The notes under the pieces are model-generated. The model did not search any database, was not told the origin of the DNA, and saw nothing but the letters and a program-made list of their open reading frames with translations. The position numbers and the translations under genes were made by a program. This document shows, one piece after another, positions 16,636-25,438 of a stretch of 64,000 bases of DNA. Numbering within the stretch: position 1 is the stretch's first letter; every line of letters starts with the position of its first letter. The DNA is taken from positions 19,761 to 83,760 of the forward strand of contig JAIEMJ010000047.1 of assembly GCA_019752335.1 (NCBI GenBank), written 5' to 3'. This DNA comes from Bryobacteraceae bacterium. GTDB taxonomy: Bacteria > Acidobacteriota > Terriglobia > Bryobacterales > Bryobacteraceae.

Positions 16636-17199
16636 ATGAAGTCGATCGCGCAAACCATCAAACACGACCGATTCCAGGATCCTGATCGCTTGCACCGGCC
16701 GGTGCTCGTGTTGAACGCCAGTTACGAACCGATCAACATCTGCGCCGCGCGCCGGGCCATTGTCCTGCTGATTAAAGGGGTGGCGGCGGCCGAGGAACAC
16801 GCCCTGTATCAGGTGACGTCGAATCGCGCCTCGCTCAATCTGCCGACGGTGATCCGTCTGCTCGAATACCGGCGCATCCCGCACCAGAGTCGGGCGCTGT
16901 CGCGCAAGAATATTCTGATGCGGGACCGTTACACCTGCCAGTATTGCCAGCGGGTGACCCCGTCGGGCGAGTTGACGCTGGACCACGTGATCCCGCGGTC
17001 GCGCGCGGGCGAGACGACGTGGGAGAACCTCGTCGCCTGTTGCCATCCCTGCAACAATCGCAAGGGCAACCGGACTCCGGAGGAAGCGGGCTTCAAGCTG
17101 CAACGCGCCCCGCGGCCGTTTTCCTTGCATACCAGCCGACATTTGATGCGGCTGTTGGGCAAGAGCGACGACCAGTGGCGCAAGTATTTGTTTTACTAA
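16636..17199 (+). CDS. HNH endonuclease
   Basis: A 187-residue protein with the HNH fold. The zinc pair is YTCQYCQRV, the core is LDHVIPRSRAGETTWENLV, and the second pair is ACCHPCNNRKGN. The His-Asn-His order and spacing fit small stand-alone HNH nucleases found widely in bacteria and often linked to repair or mobile DNA. AGAGGA precedes the ATG. It lies close behind comF on the same strand, and co-transcription of a DNA-uptake-type protein and a nuclease would be sensible but is not proven. Confidence 0.88.
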   Translation: MKSIAQTIKHDRFQDPDRLHRPVLVLNASYEPINICAARRAIVLLIKGVAAAEEHALYQVTSNRASLNLPTVIRLLEYRRIPHQSRALSRKNILMRDRYTCQYCQRVTPSGELTLDHVIPRSRAGETTWENLVACCHPCNNRKGNRTPEEAGFKLQRAPRPFSLHTSRHLMRLLGKSDDQWRKYLFY

Positions 17200-17287
17200 G
17201 CCGGGACGCCTGACCGGCGTTGTGTCCTTCGGGCCACTGCGCAGACGAGCCGATTCTTACCTGCCCCACGCTGGGGCGAACCACCCC

Positions 17288-17316
17288 TTGACACCGATCT
17301 TCAGGTGTAGTAATTT
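17288..17316 (+). promoter_or_regulatory. Sigma-70-type promoter of Oar-type receptor 1
   Basis: A perfect TTGACA (17288-17293) is followed after 17 bases by TAATTT (17311-17316). Transcription would start near 17323, giving a leader of about 29 bases before the ATG at 17352. A small hairpin without a T-run (17263-17277) lies just upstream. Confidence 0.65.
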
Positions 17317-17351
17317 TAACCCCAGCCCAAGTTAGGCATTTAAGGGATTTC

Positions 17352-20300
17352 ATGGTAAGAATTCTTGCTTTCACTTCCCTGCTGGCGTGCTCTGTAGCGT
17401 TTGGCCAGCAGGTATCCGGCTCCATTTCCGGCACTGTCCGAGATAACCAACAGGCGGTTATTGCGGGGGCCAAAGTCACACTCATCAATGCGGTGCAGGG
17501 ATTCTCCCGCGAAACGCAAACCAACGCCGAAGGCTACTACCTATTCACATCGCTGCAGCCTTCGACATATAACCTCACGGTGGAGCAGAGCGGCTTCAAG
17601 AAAGCCGAGACGCGCGACATCAAGATCTTCGCCAGCGACCGGTTGACTATCCCCGTCGTCATGGAGATCGGTCAGCTCTCCGAGATCATCTCGGTAGAGG
17701 GACAAGTGGCGCAGGTACAGACGCAGGGCGCGGAGCGCTCGGGCGTCTTGACCGGTAAGCAGGTGGTGGACGTCGCGCTGATCTCGCGCAGCTTCCTGGA
17801 CCTCGTCCGCGTCCAGCCCGGCATCATCTACACGGGCGGGCTGGGCGGTATCAGCGCTAACGGCAATCGCACGAATCAGAACAACCTTACCGTGGACGGC
17901 GTCACCAACGTCGACACCGGCTCGAACGGCGGCGAGTTGGCGACGCTCAACATTGACCAGATGGCCGAATTCAAGGTGATCACGAACGCGCAGCCGGCCG
18001 AGTTCGGCCGTAGCTCCGGCGCGCAGATCCAGGTGGTAACCAAGAGCGGCACCAAGGAATTCCACGGTGGCGGCTATGACTTCTACCGGCACGAAAGCTT
18101 GAACGCCAATCGCTGGCGCGACAACATCGACGGGCGCCAACGGCAGCTCTACCGCTTCAACTATGCCGGCTTCAACGTCGGCGGACCCGTGCTGTTGCCC
18201 GGCGGCTTCAACAAGAACAAGGACAAGCTGTTCTTCTTCATGGGCATGGAATGGCAGAACCAGTTGGTGGCCAACACCCTGCGCAACGTGCGGCTGCCCA
18301 CCGTCGCCGAGCGGCGCGGCGACTTCTCGAACTCCATCGAAGGCGGCGGCGCCCCGGTGCGCATCCTCGATCCCACCAATGGCCAGCCCTTTCCGAACAT
18401 GACTATCCCGGCGAGCCGCTTCAATGCCGACGGGGCCAAGATTCTGAACTTCTATCCCACGCCCAACGCCGAAGGCCGCGACCCGGCGTTCAACCACCAG
18501 ACTCAGATCTCGCACTCCTTCCCGCGCCGCGAAGAGACGTATCGCGGCGACTACAACATCAACGAGAAGTGGCGCCTCTACTCGCGCTTCCTGCGCACCA
18601 AGAGCCAGCAGAACATGCCGTATGGCCAATGGAACGCCGACTACAACGTGCCCTTCGGCCCCATGAACTTTGGCAACCCCGGCTGGAGCTTCGTTACCAA
18701 CCTCACCACCGTGATCAACCCCACGCTCACCAACGAGTTCATCTTCGGCTCGTCGAAGAACCAGTTGAACATTGACCCGGTGGACGACTCCTTCAACCGT
18801 TCCAAGCTTAACCTCAACTACCGCATGCCGTTCGCCGACGCTGACAAGCTCGGCCTGGTGCAGAACTGGCGCTTCGGCGGCGTGCCCAACGCCCCGTTCA
18901 CCAACTTCGCCGGCACGCCCTTCCGCAACTTCAACCACACCTGGGACTTCACCAACAACACGGTGAAAGTGCTGGGCGCGCACACGTTGAAGGCGGGCAT
19001 GTATGTGCAGTACAGCCAGAAAGACCAGACGGCTTTCACGTCCATCAACGGCGACATCTGGTTCGACCGTGACGCCTCCAACCCTGGCGACACCAACTGG
19101 GCCTACGCGAATGCCCTGCTCGGTAACTACCAGCGGCTGGCGCAATCAAACACCGCGCTCAACGGCCAATACCGCTATCTGAATATCGAGTGGTTCGTGC
19201 AGGATTCGTGGCGCGTGAACAGCAAGCTCACCGTCGATTACGGCATGCGCTTCTACTGGATTCAGCCGCAGTACGACGCCGCACTTCAGACCTCTTCATT
19301 CAACCCGGCGCTCTATGACCGCGCCAATACTGCCGTCCTGCGCCAAATCGGCCTGAACGCCCAGGGCCAGCGCATCTCGATTAACCCGATCACCGGAGAG
19401 CAGGGCCCGTTCGCCTTGCAAGGCACGCTGGTGAACACGGGCCGCGGCTTTGAGGGTCCGCTGTATGCCAACGGCATGGGCCGCGCCGGCCGCAACTATC
19501 CGCGCGGCCTGATCAACAACCGCGGCATCCACTACGCGCCGCGCCTCGGCATCGCCTATCAATTCCTGCCGAAGACGGTGCTACGCGCCGGCGGCGGCGT
19601 CTTCTATGACCGCTTCCAGGGCAACCCGGTCTTCGACATGCTGCCGAACCCGCCGTCCACCATCCGGCCGACATTCTTCTTCGGCAATCTGGGTCAGATC
19701 CCGCCGGCCAGCGCGGGCATCTTCGCGCCGCCGTCGGTGAACGGCTTTGACCAGGGTGGCCACATCCCCACCACGTTCAACTTCAATGCTTCCATCCAAC
19801 GCGAGTTGCGCGGCAACCTGATCATCGATATCGGCTACGTAGGTAGCCGCAGCCTGCACAACATCATCCGCGTGAACCAGAACGCGGTGCCGTTCGGCAG
19901 CGCCTGGCTGCCGCAAAACCAGGATCCGGCCAATCCGAATCCGCAGTTCGACGGCTCCACCACGCGGCCGGTAAACTTCTACCGTCCGTTCCCTGGCTAC
20001 GAAAACGTGAATATCCTGGGCTTTGGCGGCTATTCGAGCTACCACTCGCTGCAGGTGAGCGCCAACAAGCGCTTCGGCAACGGACTGGTCTTCGGCCTCG
20101 CTTACACCTGGGGCCGTGCCCTTGGCGTCGGCACCGGCGACGGCGACTTCGTCCACCCCGTGAACTTCAACCTGGCCAACAAGGGACCGCTCGGCTTCGA
20201 CATTCCGCACCGCCTGGCGATGAACTGGGTCTACGATGTGCCGAAGGTGGCGCGCGGCGGCAACTTCCTCGACAACAAGCTCGGCCGCGGTGTCTTCAAC

Positions 20301-20825
20301 GACTGGCAGATCTCGGGTATCTTCGAGGCGCAGAAGGGCGTCCCGACGAATCCCAGCTTCTCGATTGATGGCCTCGGCAACCTGAACGAGCGCTATACCG
20401 GTTCGGTGAACATCGGCGCGCGGCCCGTCGTGACGGGCAATCCGCTGGGCAAGGAGCGCACGGAACTCGCGCAGTTCGACACGTCAGTCTTCAGGCTGCC
20501 CACGCTGCGCGGGGCCACCGGTTGGGAGCACGGGAACAACATCCTGCGCCTGCCCTCCTGGTACAACATCGACGCGTCCATCTTCAAGAACATCCTCTTC
20601 AGCGCGGACGGACGCTTCCGGATGCAACTGCGGATGGAGATGTTTAACGCTTTCAACAACCCGCAGTTCAACGCCATGAACACTGGCATCGTCTTTGACC
20701 GTGCCGGGAACATCACCAACCTGCCCGCCGCCCTCGGCGGACGTGGCGCCCGCTTCGGGCTGGGCGCGCTCACCGGCACGCGCGATCCGCGCCGCATGCA
20801 GTTGGGCGTGAAGTTCTACTTCTAA
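17352..20825 (+). CDS. Oar-type TonB-dependent receptor 1
   Basis: A 1157-residue outer-membrane protein. A signal peptide (MVRILAFTSLLACSVAFGQQ) is followed by a carboxypeptidase-regulatory-like beta-sandwich (about 25-105, GSISGTVRDNQQAVIAGAKV), a plug domain (about 120-235, with GVLTGKQVVD and EFKVITNAQPAEFGRSSG), and a large barrel ending in LGVKFYF with a terminal Phe. This is the Oar-like receptor class expanded in Acidobacteriota, thought to take up large substrates or act in adhesion/signalling. It has its own promoter and a terminator just after the stop. The ligand is unknown. Confidence 0.92.
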   Translation: MVRILAFTSLLACSVAFGQQVSGSISGTVRDNQQAVIAGAKVTLINAVQGFSRETQTNAEGYYLFTSLQPSTYNLTVEQSGFKKAETRDIKIFASDRLTIPVVMEIGQLSEIISVEGQVAQVQTQGAERSGVLTGKQVVDVALISRSFLDLVRVQPGIIYTGGLGGISANGNRTNQNNLTVDGVTNVDTGSNGGELATLNIDQMAEFKVITNAQPAEFGRSSGAQIQVVTKSGTKEFHGGGYDFYRHESLNANRWRDNIDGRQRQLYRFNYAGFNVGGPVLLPGGFNKNKDKLFFFMGMEWQNQLVANTLRNVRLPTVAERRGDFSNSIEGGGAPVRILDPTNGQPFPNMTIPASRFNADGAKILNFYPTPNAEGRDPAFNHQTQISHSFPRREETYRGDYNINEKWRLYSRFLRTKSQQNMPYGQWNADYNVPFGPMNFGNPGWSFVTNLTTVINPTLTNEFIFGSSKNQLNIDPVDDSFNRSKLNLNYRMPFADADKLGLVQNWRFGGVPNAPFTNFAGTPFRNFNHTWDFTNNTVKVLGAHTLKAGMYVQYSQKDQTAFTSINGDIWFDRDASNPGDTNWAYANALLGNYQRLAQSNTALNGQYRYLNIEWFVQDSWRVNSKLTVDYGMRFYWIQPQYDAALQTSSFNPALYDRANTAVLRQIGLNAQGQRISINPITGEQGPFALQGTLVNTGRGFEGPLYANGMGRAGRNYPRGLINNRGIHYAPRLGIAYQFLPKTVLRAGGGVFYDRFQGNPVFDMLPNPPSTIRPTFFFGNLGQIPPASAGIFAPPSVNGFDQGGHIPTTFNFNASIQRELRGNLIIDIGYVGSRSLHNIIRVNQNAVPFGSAWLPQNQDPANPNPQFDGSTTRPVNFYRPFPGYENVNILGFGGYSSYHSLQVSANKRFGNGLVFGLAYTWGRALGVGTGDGDFVHPVNFNLANKGPLGFDIPHRLAMNWVYDVPKVARGGNFLDNKLGRGVFNDWQISGIFEAQKGVPTNPSFSIDGLGNLNERYTGSVNIGARPVVTGNPLGKERTELAQFDTSVFRLPTLRGATGWEHGNNILRLPSWYNIDASIFKNILFSADGRFRMQLRMEMFNAFNNPQFNAMNTGIVFDRAGNITNLPAALGGRGARFGLGALTGTRDPRRMQLGVKFYF

Positions 20826-20841
20826 TCCGGGTTAGGTAGGA

Positions 20842-20882
20842 AAGGGCCGGGTCTCCCCAACCAGGGAGGCCCGGCCTTTTTT
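20842..20882. terminator. Rho-independent terminator between convergent genes
   Basis: A 13-bp GC-rich stem (GGCCGGGTCTCCC paired with GGGAGGCCCGGCC, one wobble) has a six-base loop and a run of six T. It sits 17 bases past the receptor stop and three bases before the stop of the convergent cytochrome gene, with A-richness on the other side, so it may end both. Confidence 0.88.
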
Positions 20883-20885
20883 CGT

Positions 20886-21920
20886 TTAGCGGATGCGATG
20901 GTCAGTAAACGTGAGGTAAGGGATCGGCGTGGATTTGGGCATATGGCACGTGGCGCAGGCAGGCTGGCGGGGGCAGGCGGCTTTCGCCGGCCGCGTGTGG
21001 CAGCCTTGGCAGACGCGGTCATAAGCCGCCGGCGCCGCGGCGTTTACGTGGGGATCGTGGCAACTCACGCAAGTGAACTTACCGCCGCTCTTTACGTAAC
21101 ACTGGCTCACCAGCAAACCCACCGGTGCGAAGCGGACGCTGAGGGGATCCTCCACCTCGGGCATCTTCGACGCGTACTCGCGCGCAGGCGAGCGATGGCA
21201 AGTGGCGCAAGCCGCGACGCTGCGATCCCGGCGAATCGTCTTGGCGGCGGGATGCCCGGCACCCGCGCCGTGGCAATTGGCGCAGTGGACGCCCGGGCGC
21301 TCGCCGGTCATGTGGCAGCCGAAGCAGCGGGCCGCGTTTTGCGGCGTCTGCACGATGCCCAGGGCCTGTTCGAAGTCCGCCGCGGGTTGGCGCACGTGGC
21401 CGGGCGTCAGGCTCAGCTTGCCGGTTTCGGCGTACCAGCTCAGCCGCGGCTCCACCCATTGCCCCTCGAACTCAAAGAGCGGCGTGCGCGCGAAGTGGCC
21501 CGCGCCAAAGAGCCATCGGATCAGAAACTCGCGCGTCTCGCCGTCGCGCGTGATCTTGACGCCGCGCCGGTCAAAGGAGTAAGTGGTGCCGCCGCGCTCG
21601 CGCAGCGTGATGCCGTCGAAGCCTTCGCCGTCGTAGGCCTTCAGCGTCAGGGCGTGGCGGCTTTTGCTTTGCGAGTTGAACTGCTGCTGATGACAAGGCG
21701 TGCAGCCCCAGGCTAGGGCTGTTCCGAAAACAAGTCCTGCTGTGTAGCGAGCTCCTTGGCGGAGAGGCGTTGGACGGTGGCGAACTCCCGGGCCGCGTCC
21801 GCTGGGCGGCCGAGTTCCTGGTAAATCCGGCCCAGCAGATAGTGGGCCTCCCGGTAGTCCGGGTCCGCCGCGACGGCTCGTTCGAGGCAGGTCACCGCCT
21901 CTTTGCTTCGCTTCTCCCAT
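20886..21920 (-). CDS. Seven-haem c-type cytochrome, start uncertain
   Basis: The frame contains seven CxxCH haem-binding motifs (CTPCH, CFGCH, CANCH, CATCH, CVSCH, CQGCH, CATCH) across about 250 residues, so the protein must be exported and act in periplasmic electron transfer. The family resembles cytochrome c-554-like multihaem proteins. The start is a problem: the only ATG/GTG/TTG in frame is at 21920, 208 bases inside the TPR gene, and the first ~60 residues it gives are Pro/Gly/Arg-rich translation of the overlap. A plausible exported segment (AGLVFGTALAWGCTPC) begins at the TPR stop without a start codon. Confidence 0.78.
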   Translation of the reverse strand: MGEAKQRGGDLPRTSRRGGPGLPGGPLSAGPDLPGTRPPSGRGPGVRHRPTPLRQGARYTAGLVFGTALAWGCTPCHQQQFNSQSKSRHALTLKAYDGEGFDGITLRERGGTTYSFDRRGVKITRDGETREFLIRWLFGAGHFARTPLFEFEGQWVEPRLSWYAETGKLSLTPGHVRQPAADFEQALGIVQTPQNAARCFGCHMTGERPGVHCANCHGAGAGHPAAKTIRRDRSVAACATCHRSPAREYASKMPEVEDPLSVRFAPVGLLVSQCYVKSGGKFTCVSCHDPHVNAAAPAAYDRVCQGCHTRPAKAACPRQPACATCHMPKSTPIPYLTFTDHRIR

Positions 21921-22813
21921 ACGAGTTTCGCCAGTTGAAAATTCGCTTTGGCGAGCCGGGGCTTGGTAACCAGGCTAGCGCGCAGCAATCGCTCCGCTTC
22001 AAGTTTATCGCCACCGGTCATGGCCAGGGCGGTGCCGAGGGTGAATTGAGCCTCAGCACTATTGGGATGCGCCTTCCACTCGGCACGCCACTCCTCAAGC
22101 GCCTCCGGACGTTGACGTTGACGCCAGCGGACAGCGCCCAAATGAAGGCGCAAACTGGGCAATTCGGGCTGCAGATCGCGTGCTTTCCTCAGCGCCTCCA
22201 GCGCGTCGTCCCAGCGCTCCTCGGCCATGAACGCCTGGCCCACCGTCAGCCACACTTCGGCAGAGGTGCCTTGCTGCAGGAGCGGCGTGAGAATCCGTTG
22301 CGCCTCGGCCGGACGGTCCGAACGCAAATAAGCCGTGGCTAGGGCCAGGGGAACGGCAACGTCCGCCGAGGGCAGCAGGGCTTCGAGGGCCGTGGCTGCT
22401 TCGCGGTACTGCTGCAACTCCATCAGCGCGAGGGCCCGCAATTGCTGTGCCTGGCGTTGGCCGGGCTGGGCCTTCAGATACAGGTCGAACTCGGAGACCG
22501 CCTTGGCCCAGTCGCGGGTCTTGAAGTACGCGAGACCGAGGTTGAGCCGCAGAGGGGCGAGGTCGGGCCGCAGTTGCAACGCGCGCCCATACTGCTCAAT
22601 CGCCGCAGCGAATTCCTCGCGGCGCGAGAGCACGGCGCCCAAATTCGCCAGAGCCTCGACATGCCGGGGATGGGTGCGCAGATGCTGGCGGTAGGCTTGC
22701 TCAGCTTCAGCGAGACGGCCCGCCCGCAGGAACGCGCCGCCCTGTTCGTAGCGGTCTATTTGCGCGAAGCAAGTGAGAGCGCAGAGGATGCCAATTCGCG
22801 GGGGCACTCTCAT
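21713..22813 (-). CDS. Exported TPR-repeat protein
   Basis: A 366-residue protein with a signal-like N-terminus (RIGILCALTCFAQ) followed by about eight or nine TPR motifs, for example QAYRQHLRTHPRHVEALANL, FDLYLKAQPGQRQAQQ and HYLLGRIYQELGRPADAARE. TPR arrays scaffold protein interactions. The stop is embedded in the start of the multihaem cytochrome frame downstream. In related bacteria TPR and multihaem cytochrome domains are often one polypeptide, so the two frames may be a split or frameshifted fusion. Confidence 0.85.
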   Translation of the reverse strand: MRVPPRIGILCALTCFAQIDRYEQGGAFLRAGRLAEAEQAYRQHLRTHPRHVEALANLGAVLSRREEFAAAIEQYGRALQLRPDLAPLRLNLGLAYFKTRDWAKAVSEFDLYLKAQPGQRQAQQLRALALMELQQYREAATALEALLPSADVAVPLALATAYLRSDRPAEAQRILTPLLQQGTSAEVWLTVGQAFMAEERWDDALEALRKARDLQPELPSLRLHLGAVRWRQRQRPEALEEWRAEWKAHPNSAEAQFTLGTALAMTGGDKLEAERLLRASLVTKPRLAKANFQLAKLVWEKRSKEAVTCLERAVAADPDYREAHYLLGRIYQELGRPADAAREFATVQRLSAKELATQQDLFSEQP

Positions 22814-22837
22814 ATTTTAAGCGAGATGCTGCGGAAT

Positions 22838-25270
22838 TCATTTTTCAATACGCATGCCATAAAAGCTGCGATAAACGAAATACAGAGCCACCAGCAGAAA
22901 CGCAGCCGCCAGTCCGTTGGTCACCCCCGCGCCTTGCTCCCGCGTCAAGGACACCGCCAGTTCCACGGCTAGTAGACCGAATAGCGTTGTGAACTTAATG
23001 ATGGGGTTTAGCGCCACCGAGGACGTATCCTTAAACGGATCGCCCACCGTGTCGCCGACCACGGTCGCGTCGTGCAACGGCGTACCCTTTTGCTTCAGTT
23101 CCGTCTCCACAATCTTCTTCGCATTGTCCCAAGCCCCGCCGGCGTTGGCCATGAAGATCGCCTGATAGAGGCCGAACAACGCTATCGAAATCAGGTAACC
23201 AATAAAAAAGAAAGGCTCCACAAAAGCGAAAGCAAGCGTGGCGAAAAACACGGTCAAAAAGATATTGAACATACCCTTCTGCGCGTACTGGGTACAAATG
23301 GCCACCACCTTCTTCGAATCCTCCACCGACGCCTTGGTAATGCCCTCCAGCTTAATATTCGCCTTGATAAACTCCACGGCCCGGTAAGCCCCCGTAGTTA
23401 CCGCTTGCATCGAAGCGCCCGTAAACCAGTAAATCACCGCGCCACCGGCAATCAGACCCAACAGGAAAGGCGGATGCAGAATCGAGAGCTTCTCGATATT
23501 CTGGGTCAGCCCGCTCGTCAGGCTCACCACGATGGAGAAGATCATGGTCGTCGCGCCCACCACGGCCGTGCCGATCAGCACGGGCTTGGCCGTCGCCTTG
23601 AAGGTGTTCCCGGCGCCATCGTTTTCTTCCAGGTTTTCCTTGGCCCGCTCGAAGTGCGGATCGAAACCAAAGTCCTTCTTGATCTCGGCCGCGATCCCCT
23701 TCACCTGCTCGATCGTCGAAAGTTCATAAACGGACTGGGCATTATCCGTTACTGGACCATAGCTGTCCACCGCGATCGTCACCGGACCCATGCCGAGGAA
23801 GCCAAACGCCACCAGCCCGAAAGCAAAGATCGCCGGGGCGATCATCAGATGTCCTAACCCTTGGGTCGACACGCCGTAAGCGATACTCATCAGCAGAAGC
23901 ATGGCCATGCCCAGCCAGAAGGCCGAAAAGTTACCCGCCACCAAACCAGACAGAATATTCAAGGACGCGCCGCCTTCGCGCGAAGAAGTAACTACTTCGC
24001 GCACGTGCCGCGAATTCACCGAAGTGAACGCCTTCACCATCTCCGGAATAATCGCTCCCGCCAGGGTGCCGCACGTGATCACCGTGGAGAGCTTCCACCA
24101 CAGGCTGGCGTCGGCGCCAATATTCGGAATCATGAGGTAAGAGAGCGCATAAGTCAGCGCGACCGACACTCCGGAAGTAATAAATACCAGCGACGTCAAC
24201 GGATGCTCGAAATTCATCTTCTGCGCGTTGCCATACTTCGCCTTCGCCATCGCCTCGTTGATAAAGTAGCTACCGGCCGAGGCTACCACCATCATCACGC
24301 GCATCATGAAGATCCAAACCAGCAACTGCACTTGCACCATCGGCTCACGCACGGCCAGGAGAATAAAGCTGATCAACGCGACGCCGGTGACGCCATAGGT
24401 CTCGAAGCCATCGGCCGATGGCCCCACGGAATCGCCCGCGTTGTCGCCGACGCAATCCGCGATCACCCCAGGGTTGCGCGCGTCGTCTTCCTTGATCTTG
24501 AAGACAATCTTCATCAGGTCCGCGCCGATATCCGCAATCTTCGTGAAGATGCCGCCCGCCACGCGCAACGCCGCGGCGCCCAAGCTCTCACCAATCGCGA
24601 AGCCAATGAAGCAAGGTCCGGCGTAGTCGCCCGGCACGGCGAGGAGGATAAAGAGCATCAACAAGAGTTCCACGGAAATCAGCATCATGCCGATACTCAT
24701 ACCGGCCTTCAGCGGGATCGCGTAACAAGGGAACGCCTTGCCCGTCAAGGCCGCAAAAGCACAGCGGGAATTCGCGAAAGTATTCACCCGGATGCCGAAC
24801 CACGCTACACCGTAGCTGCCTAGAATACCCACTACCGAAAACAACAGGATAATTCCGACCTTAAAGGCTTCCAAGCCTGACAGAAAGCCAAAATAGAAGA
24901 CGATGACTATCGCAATAAAGACTTCCAACACCATCAGGAATCTGCCCTGAGTTTCCAGATAGGTCCGGCAAGTGGCATAAATCAACTCGGATACTTCGAG
25001 CATGCTCTTGTGCACGGGCATATTCTTCAGTTGGCGGTAAATCACCAGGCCGAAGAGCAGGCCCATCACGCCCACCAGACACCCGAGCAACAACAACGTC
25101 CGGCCGCCCGTGTCGCCAAAGAATAGCGCCATGTCCAAGTCCGGCAGGACTAGATTCGCCTCGCCGCCCTTGCGTTCCTGCGCCCAGGCGAACGGCAGGG
25201 CCAATCCCGCCAGCATCGACATCCGTACCACCCGCGGCAACCCGAGCCGCCCAACCAATGAAAGATTCAT
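22838..25270 (-). CDS. hppA: Membrane-bound H+-translocating pyrophosphatase
   Basis: An 810-residue, roughly 16-helix protein that hydrolyses pyrophosphate to pump protons. Visible motifs: DIGADLMKIVFKIKEDDARN, NPGVIADCVGDNAGDSVGPS, and the C-terminal GDTVGDPFKDTSSVALNP substrate and metal site. The sequence GNTFKATAKP carries Lys where potassium-dependent members have Ala, which indicates a K+-independent proton pump. The ATG at 25270 has GGAG seven bases upstream and is preferred to a TTG 36 bases earlier. It is a single gene next to a divergent acyltransferase. It allows energy recovery from biosynthetic pyrophosphate. Confidence 0.95.
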   Translation of the reverse strand: MNLSLVGRLGLPRVVRMSMLAGLALPFAWAQERKGGEANLVLPDLDMALFFGDTGGRTLLLLGCLVGVMGLLFGLVIYRQLKNMPVHKSMLEVSELIYATCRTYLETQGRFLMVLEVFIAIVIVFYFGFLSGLEAFKVGIILLFSVVGILGSYGVAWFGIRVNTFANSRCAFAALTGKAFPCYAIPLKAGMSIGMMLISVELLLMLFILLAVPGDYAGPCFIGFAIGESLGAAALRVAGGIFTKIADIGADLMKIVFKIKEDDARNPGVIADCVGDNAGDSVGPSADGFETYGVTGVALISFILLAVREPMVQVQLLVWIFMMRVMMVVASAGSYFINEAMAKAKYGNAQKMNFEHPLTSLVFITSGVSVALTYALSYLMIPNIGADASLWWKLSTVITCGTLAGAIIPEMVKAFTSVNSRHVREVVTSSREGGASLNILSGLVAGNFSAFWLGMAMLLLMSIAYGVSTQGLGHLMIAPAIFAFGLVAFGFLGMGPVTIAVDSYGPVTDNAQSVYELSTIEQVKGIAAEIKKDFGFDPHFERAKENLEENDGAGNTFKATAKPVLIGTAVVGATTMIFSIVVSLTSGLTQNIEKLSILHPPFLLGLIAGGAVIYWFTGASMQAVTTGAYRAVEFIKANIKLEGITKASVEDSKKVVAICTQYAQKGMFNIFLTVFFATLAFAFVEPFFFIGYLISIALFGLYQAIFMANAGGAWDNAKKIVETELKQKGTPLHDATVVGDTVGDPFKDTSSVALNPIIKFTTLFGLLAVELAVSLTREQGAGVTNGLAAAFLLVALYFVYRSFYGMRIEK

Positions 25271-25438
25271 GCTTTCGCTCCAATCAACCAGAAAAGCGCT
25301 CCCCAAAAAAGCGGCGCCTCAAGATCTGATTACTCTATCGCAGGCCCGCCCCAAGAGCAACGGGAGAGCGGTGCGTGTTTCACCGAAGATTCACCCATCC
25401 GACACTTCCTGTTAAGGCTACGCCGTCATGCTAGAAGC

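Noticed and set aside
17263..17277. Small perfect hairpin after the HNH gene
   Set aside because: Six-bp stem with no T-run; insufficient for a terminator.
17541..19145. 534-residue antisense frame within receptor 1
   Set aside because: Low-complexity Val/Ala/Arg-rich product, shadow of the receptor's codon bias.
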